Origin: Pontiella sp.
GTDB taxonomy: Bacteria > Verrucomicrobiota > Kiritimatiellia > Kiritimatiellales > Pontiellaceae
Length of the DNA stretch: 6,827 bases
Assembly: GCA_029935255.1 (NCBI GenBank)
Contig: JAOZKS010000019.1
Location: 10,191-17,017, forward strand
Reading direction: 5' to 3'
The position numbers and the translations under genes are program-made. The notes under the pieces were generated by a model. That model was not told where the DNA came from. It saw only the letters and a list, made by a program, of their open reading frames with translations, and did no database searches. The number at the start of each line of letters is the position of its first letter. Position 1 is the first letter of the stretch. This document shows, in pieces, positions 4,030-6,827 of the stretch.

Positions 4030-6827
4030 TTATAAACTCAGCAACTCCTGCACATCTTCCCATGTGAGTTTTTGCATGACTTGCTCATCGGTGGTGAGGG
4101 TGGCATCGATGATGCTTTTTTTGCGCTGCTGCATTTCGACGACTTTTTCTTCGACGGTTCCCTTGGTGATGAGCTTAACGCTGTAGACGGTGCGCTTTTG
4201 CCCGATGCGGTGGGCGCGGTCGGTGGCTTGGTCTTCGACGGCGGGGTTCCACCAGGGGTCGAAGTGGATGACCATGTCGGCCCCCGTTAGGTTGAGTCCG
4301 GTTCCCCCCGCTTTGAGGCTCATGAGGAAAACGGGAATGGTATGATCTTTGTTGAATTTTTTAACCACGCTCTGGCGATCTTTTGTGCCGCCGTCCAAAT
4401 AGCAATATTTCAGGCCGAGCGCACCCATCTCCTTCTTCAGAATGGCGAGCATGGAGGTGAATTGGCTGAAGACGAGTATGCGATGCTTGCTCTCGAACGC
4501 TTCGTCGAGCAGCTCGAAGAAGAGTTCCATCTTGGCGGAGGGATGTTTGCTCTCTACCCCATCAAGTTGAAGGAGATCGATATGGCAGCAGGTCTGCCGC
4601 AAACGAAGCAGGGTTTTTAGAATTTCCATTCGGGACTTGTTGAACCCCTTCTTCTCCACCATGTCGCTGATCCTGCGCTTTGATTCCTCCAGCAGCTGCA
4701 CATAGACCTTGTGCTGATCCTGCGTTAGCTTGCATGGTGCAACACGCTCAATCTTCGGCGGAAGATCTTTGGCCACATGTTTCTTGAGGCGCCGCAAAAG
4801 GAACGGGTGCAGCTTGCGCCGCAACTTGGCCTGCACATAGTCACCATCGGCTCCTCCGTTCAAAATAGGCAACTCGTAGAACTCACGAAAATCCTTGTGG
4901 GTTCCAAGATAGCCCGGCATCAAAAAGTCCATGATCGACCATAGATCGGTCACCCCGTTTTCAATGGGTGTTCCACTCAATACAAGACGGTGATCGGCTT
5001 TGAGTTTTTTGGCGGCATGGGCGTTTTGGGTAACGCGGTTCTTTATGTTCTGCGCCTCGTCGAGAATGGCGATGGAATAGGTGTAAGCCAAGTGCTTCTC
5101 AATATCGCGCCGCATCAGAGCATAGGAAGTGATCACAATATCGACACTTTCGATCTTCTTCCACTTGCGATGCCGATCCGTCCCATGCAACAACAACACC
5201 TTCAGGTTGGGGGTAAAACGCTGGGCTTCTTCCTTCCAGTTTTCAACAAGACTGGTTGGGCAAACGATCAATGCGGGAAGCGTCTTTTCGAATTTATTTA
5301 TGCGTTCGAGCTGAATCCAAGCCAACGTTTGAATGGTTTTACCCAACCCCATTTCATCGGCGAGAATGCCGCAGAACCTCCTGTTTTCAAGAAAACGAAG
5401 CCAATTGACCCCCTCCTGTTGATAGGAGCGAAGCGTGCCTTTCAAGTGCGGGCTAAGCGCCACAGGCTCGACCGATTCCTGTTCGTTCTGTTGTTGGGAT
5501 CTTTTCAGCCATAACCCTGTGGCCTCGACCTTGATGTCTTCGAGTTCGTGAAGCGATGACTCGACATAGCTTCCGTAGATGCTGCTCATACGGAAGGTGC
5601 CGGGGCGTGCACCCGCACCAACGGCACAGTCTTCGAAAACCTCGCGCGCCTGCAGGATGGCATCGGAATCAAGCAGGATGGTTCGTCCCTCTCGCTCGAT
5701 GAACGAATCCCCCTTCATCAAGGCCCGCTGGATGTCTCGCTCGGAAATGCTTCCGGTTCCAATTTCGTAGTCATAGCTTACATCAAAATAATCGCCCGTC
5801 GCGGATTCATCAACATGGATGATCGGCTTAACGTAGTCCGCTGTTTCAGCAAAAGGCTTCACTCGGCCTTCCAGCTCAATCGTCCAGCCCATACGCCGAA
5901 TCCGAGGCACACCACTTCCGAGAAAGTTAAGCACCTCCCTCGGGCCGACAATATTTTTAAGCGTGTCGCCCGCCCGTCCTGCAAAACCAACGGCAGCCAG
6001 CCGAAGGACAGCCTTCTTTTCCGCCGACATATTGCGTATACGATAACGTAGCAGGTCACGTTCATCAGGGATTGCAAAATTTCCAGTCATGGCGGCACGC
6101 CCGGCCACCAGTTCAACTTCGTCGTTGTAGCGCGCATATAGCGTGGCTGCAAGCGATGCCGGGCTGCCTTTGAGCACCAAATAGAACTGTGGATTGGCCG
6201 GCTTCATGTGGAACAAATCGGGTGTGATACTGCTTCGCACCATCATGTATTTTTCGATCTGCACAAGTTCCGTCATCAGAAATGCGGGGACAGCCGAGCG
6301 AGGAACCCGTATCGGCTCGTGATAGATTTCACGCATGGGCCGGGGTAGGATATCGTTCAGCGGCCAAAACTGTCCGTCACAAAAAATCCAGCCGAGAGTG
6401 TTTCCAATGATGTAGAAAGGAACCGGCGCATCTTTCATTTCCGGGAGCGGAGTATGGATTTCCAGCAATAGTTCTCCATTCTCCCGATCAAGATCCATTT
6501 CCATTTCAGAGGAAAGCATGCCCCCATGAACCAAAATCCCCTTGCTTTGATTTTGCTGGAATATGGGCTTTCCATGGTGCAGACGCAGCAAATTGATGAA
6601 ATCCCGAATCGAAAGTTCCATCCAGCTTCTGATGGGGCCTCTGCAAATGTCCTCTAGCACATACTGGATATTTTCATCGCGATGGGTAAAGGAAAAGGCG
6701 GTGTCGGTTGAAACCTCGCTGACGGGAATACGCTTACGATCCACCTCGATGAAACTGTTGATCCCCACCTTGCCCGCAAGAACCTGTTCCTGCCAATTTT
6801 CATCCAACTCGGTGATTAAACGCGCCA
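4030..6827 (-). CDS. SNF2-family DEAD/DEAH helicase-like ATPase, N-terminus at or beyond the edge
   Basis: A Swi2/Snf2 ATPase, which would translocate along double-stranded DNA to remodel nucleoprotein complexes; its bacterial substrate is unknown. Numbering from the TTG codon at 6805-6807 (925 residues): about 1-430 is an N-terminal region resembling the helicase-associated part of bacterial SNF2 proteins, and about 453-900 is the two-lobe motor. Motifs in order: I DEMGLGKT (484-491), Ia IVCPTSL (514-520), II DEAQ (583-586), III SGTP (611-614), IV ILVFSQF (777-783), V KAGGTGLNLT (832-841), VI QATDRAHRIGQ (860-870) with the arginine finger. All are intact. The frame stays open past the TTG to the edge, where an xTG codon is cut. 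No Shine-Dalgarno precedes the TTG, so the true start is probably an ATG one base outside or further upstream. Many bacterial relatives carry a SWIM zinc finger at that end; none is visible here. No partner gene (nuclease, methylase) lies in the window. Confidence 0.96.
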   Translation of the reverse strand, partial: ARLITELDENWQEQVLAGKVGINSFIEVDRKRIPVSEVSTDTAFSFTHRDENIQYVLEDICRGPIRSWMELSIRDFINLLRLHHGKPIFQQNQSKGILVHGGMLSSEMEMDLDRENGELLLEIHTPLPEMKDAPVPFYIIGNTLGWIFCDGQFWPLNDILPRPMREIYHEPIRVPRSAVPAFLMTELVQIEKYMMVRSSITPDLFHMKPANPQFYLVLKGSPASLAATLYARYNDEVELVAGRAAMTGNFAIPDERDLLRYRIRNMSAEKKAVLRLAAVGFAGRAGDTLKNIVGPREVLNFLGSGVPRIRRMGWTIELEGRVKPFAETADYVKPIIHVDESATGDYFDVSYDYEIGTGSISERDIQRALMKGDSFIEREGRTILLDSDAILQAREVFEDCAVGAGARPGTFRMSSIYGSYVESSLHELEDIKVEATGLWLKRSQQQNEQESVEPVALSPHLKGTLRSYQQEGVNWLRFLENRRFCGILADEMGLGKTIQTLAWIQLERINKFEKTLPALIVCPTSLVENWKEEAQRFTPNLKVLLLHGTDRHRKWKKIESVDIVITSYALMRRDIEKHLAYTYSIAILDEAQNIKNRVTQNAHAAKKLKADHRLVLSGTPIENGVTDLWSIMDFLMPGYLGTHKDFREFYELPILNGGADGDYVQAKLRRKLHPFLLRRLKKHVAKDLPPKIERVAPCKLTQDQHKVYVQLLEESKRRISDMVEKKGFNKSRMEILKTLLRLRQTCCHIDLLQLDGVESKHPSAKMELFFELLDEAFESKHRILVFSQFTSMLAILKKEMGALGLKYCYLDGGTKDRQSVVKKFNKDHTIPVFLMSLKAGGTGLNLTGADMVIHFDPWWNPAVEDQATDRAHRIGQKRTVYSVKLITKGTVEEKVVEMQQRKKSIIDATLTTDEQVMQKLTWEDVQELLSL

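Noticed and set aside
4990..5514. 174-codon plus-strand open frame inside the SNF2 gene
   Set aside because: It runs opposite the helicase motor whose motifs are intact; composition and lack of a ribosome site mark it as a shadow.
4030..6827. SNF2 protein as part of an antiphage system (DISARM- or Zorya-like)
   Set aside because: No methylase, nuclease, phospholipase D or other partner gene is adjacent; the neighbours are folD and ferritin. Genes beyond the right edge cannot be judged.
1..6827. tRNA, rRNA, CRISPR array or insertion sequence
   Set aside because: No cloverleaf or rRNA-like sequence, no regularly spaced direct repeats and no transposase-like protein was seen; coding sequence fills nearly all of the window.

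Overview
The window reads as an ordinary chromosomal segment of a diderm bacterium. One gene at the left edge runs rightward (+) and five genes run leftward (-). Base composition is close to balanced and codon use looks uniform across the genes. A Sec-exported protein and a lipobox protein fit a Gram-negative-type envelope. The TPR protein's C-terminal block and the small FN3-like lipoprotein (W..Y..Y..W plus a terminal YR strand) resemble proteins I associate with the PVC superphylum (Verrucomicrobiota/Kiritimatiellota). That placement is inference with modest confidence.

Layout: (1) 1-1259 (+), the 3' part of a TPR scaffold protein whose start lies outside the window. (2) 1229-1546 (-), a 105-residue lipoprotein whose end overlaps the TPR gene tail to tail by 31 bp. 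(3) 1543-2376 (-), an exported protein of unknown function with an acidic tail. (4) 2376-2891 (-), a ferritin with a complete ferroxidase centre. (5) 2938-3825 (-), folD, the bifunctional folate enzyme. (6) 3826-4029, the only sizeable intergenic stretch (204 bp), with a folD promoter candidate and a perfect 12-bp inverted repeat enclosing structured sequence. (7) 4030 to the right edge (-), a large SNF2-family helicase that is open at the edge.

The three distal minus-strand genes are tightly packed. Ferritin and the exported protein share a base (TAATG), and the exported protein and the lipoprotein share ATGA with a Shine-Dalgarno inside the upstream gene. They are therefore probably one translationally coupled unit. 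A 46-bp gap separates them from folD. That gap carries a promoter-like sequence and an AT-rich palindrome over its -10, so the ferritin unit may be controlled separately from folD. folD (one-carbon metabolism), ferritin (iron storage) and the SNF2 ATPase (DNA or nucleoprotein remodelling) have no evident pathway in common.

I see no convincing new defence or mobile system. The least explained items are the 108-bp inverted-repeat block between the SNF2 gene and folD, which also holds a 21-codon ORF behind a perfect Shine-Dalgarno, and the coupled pair of uncharacterised envelope genes after ferritin.
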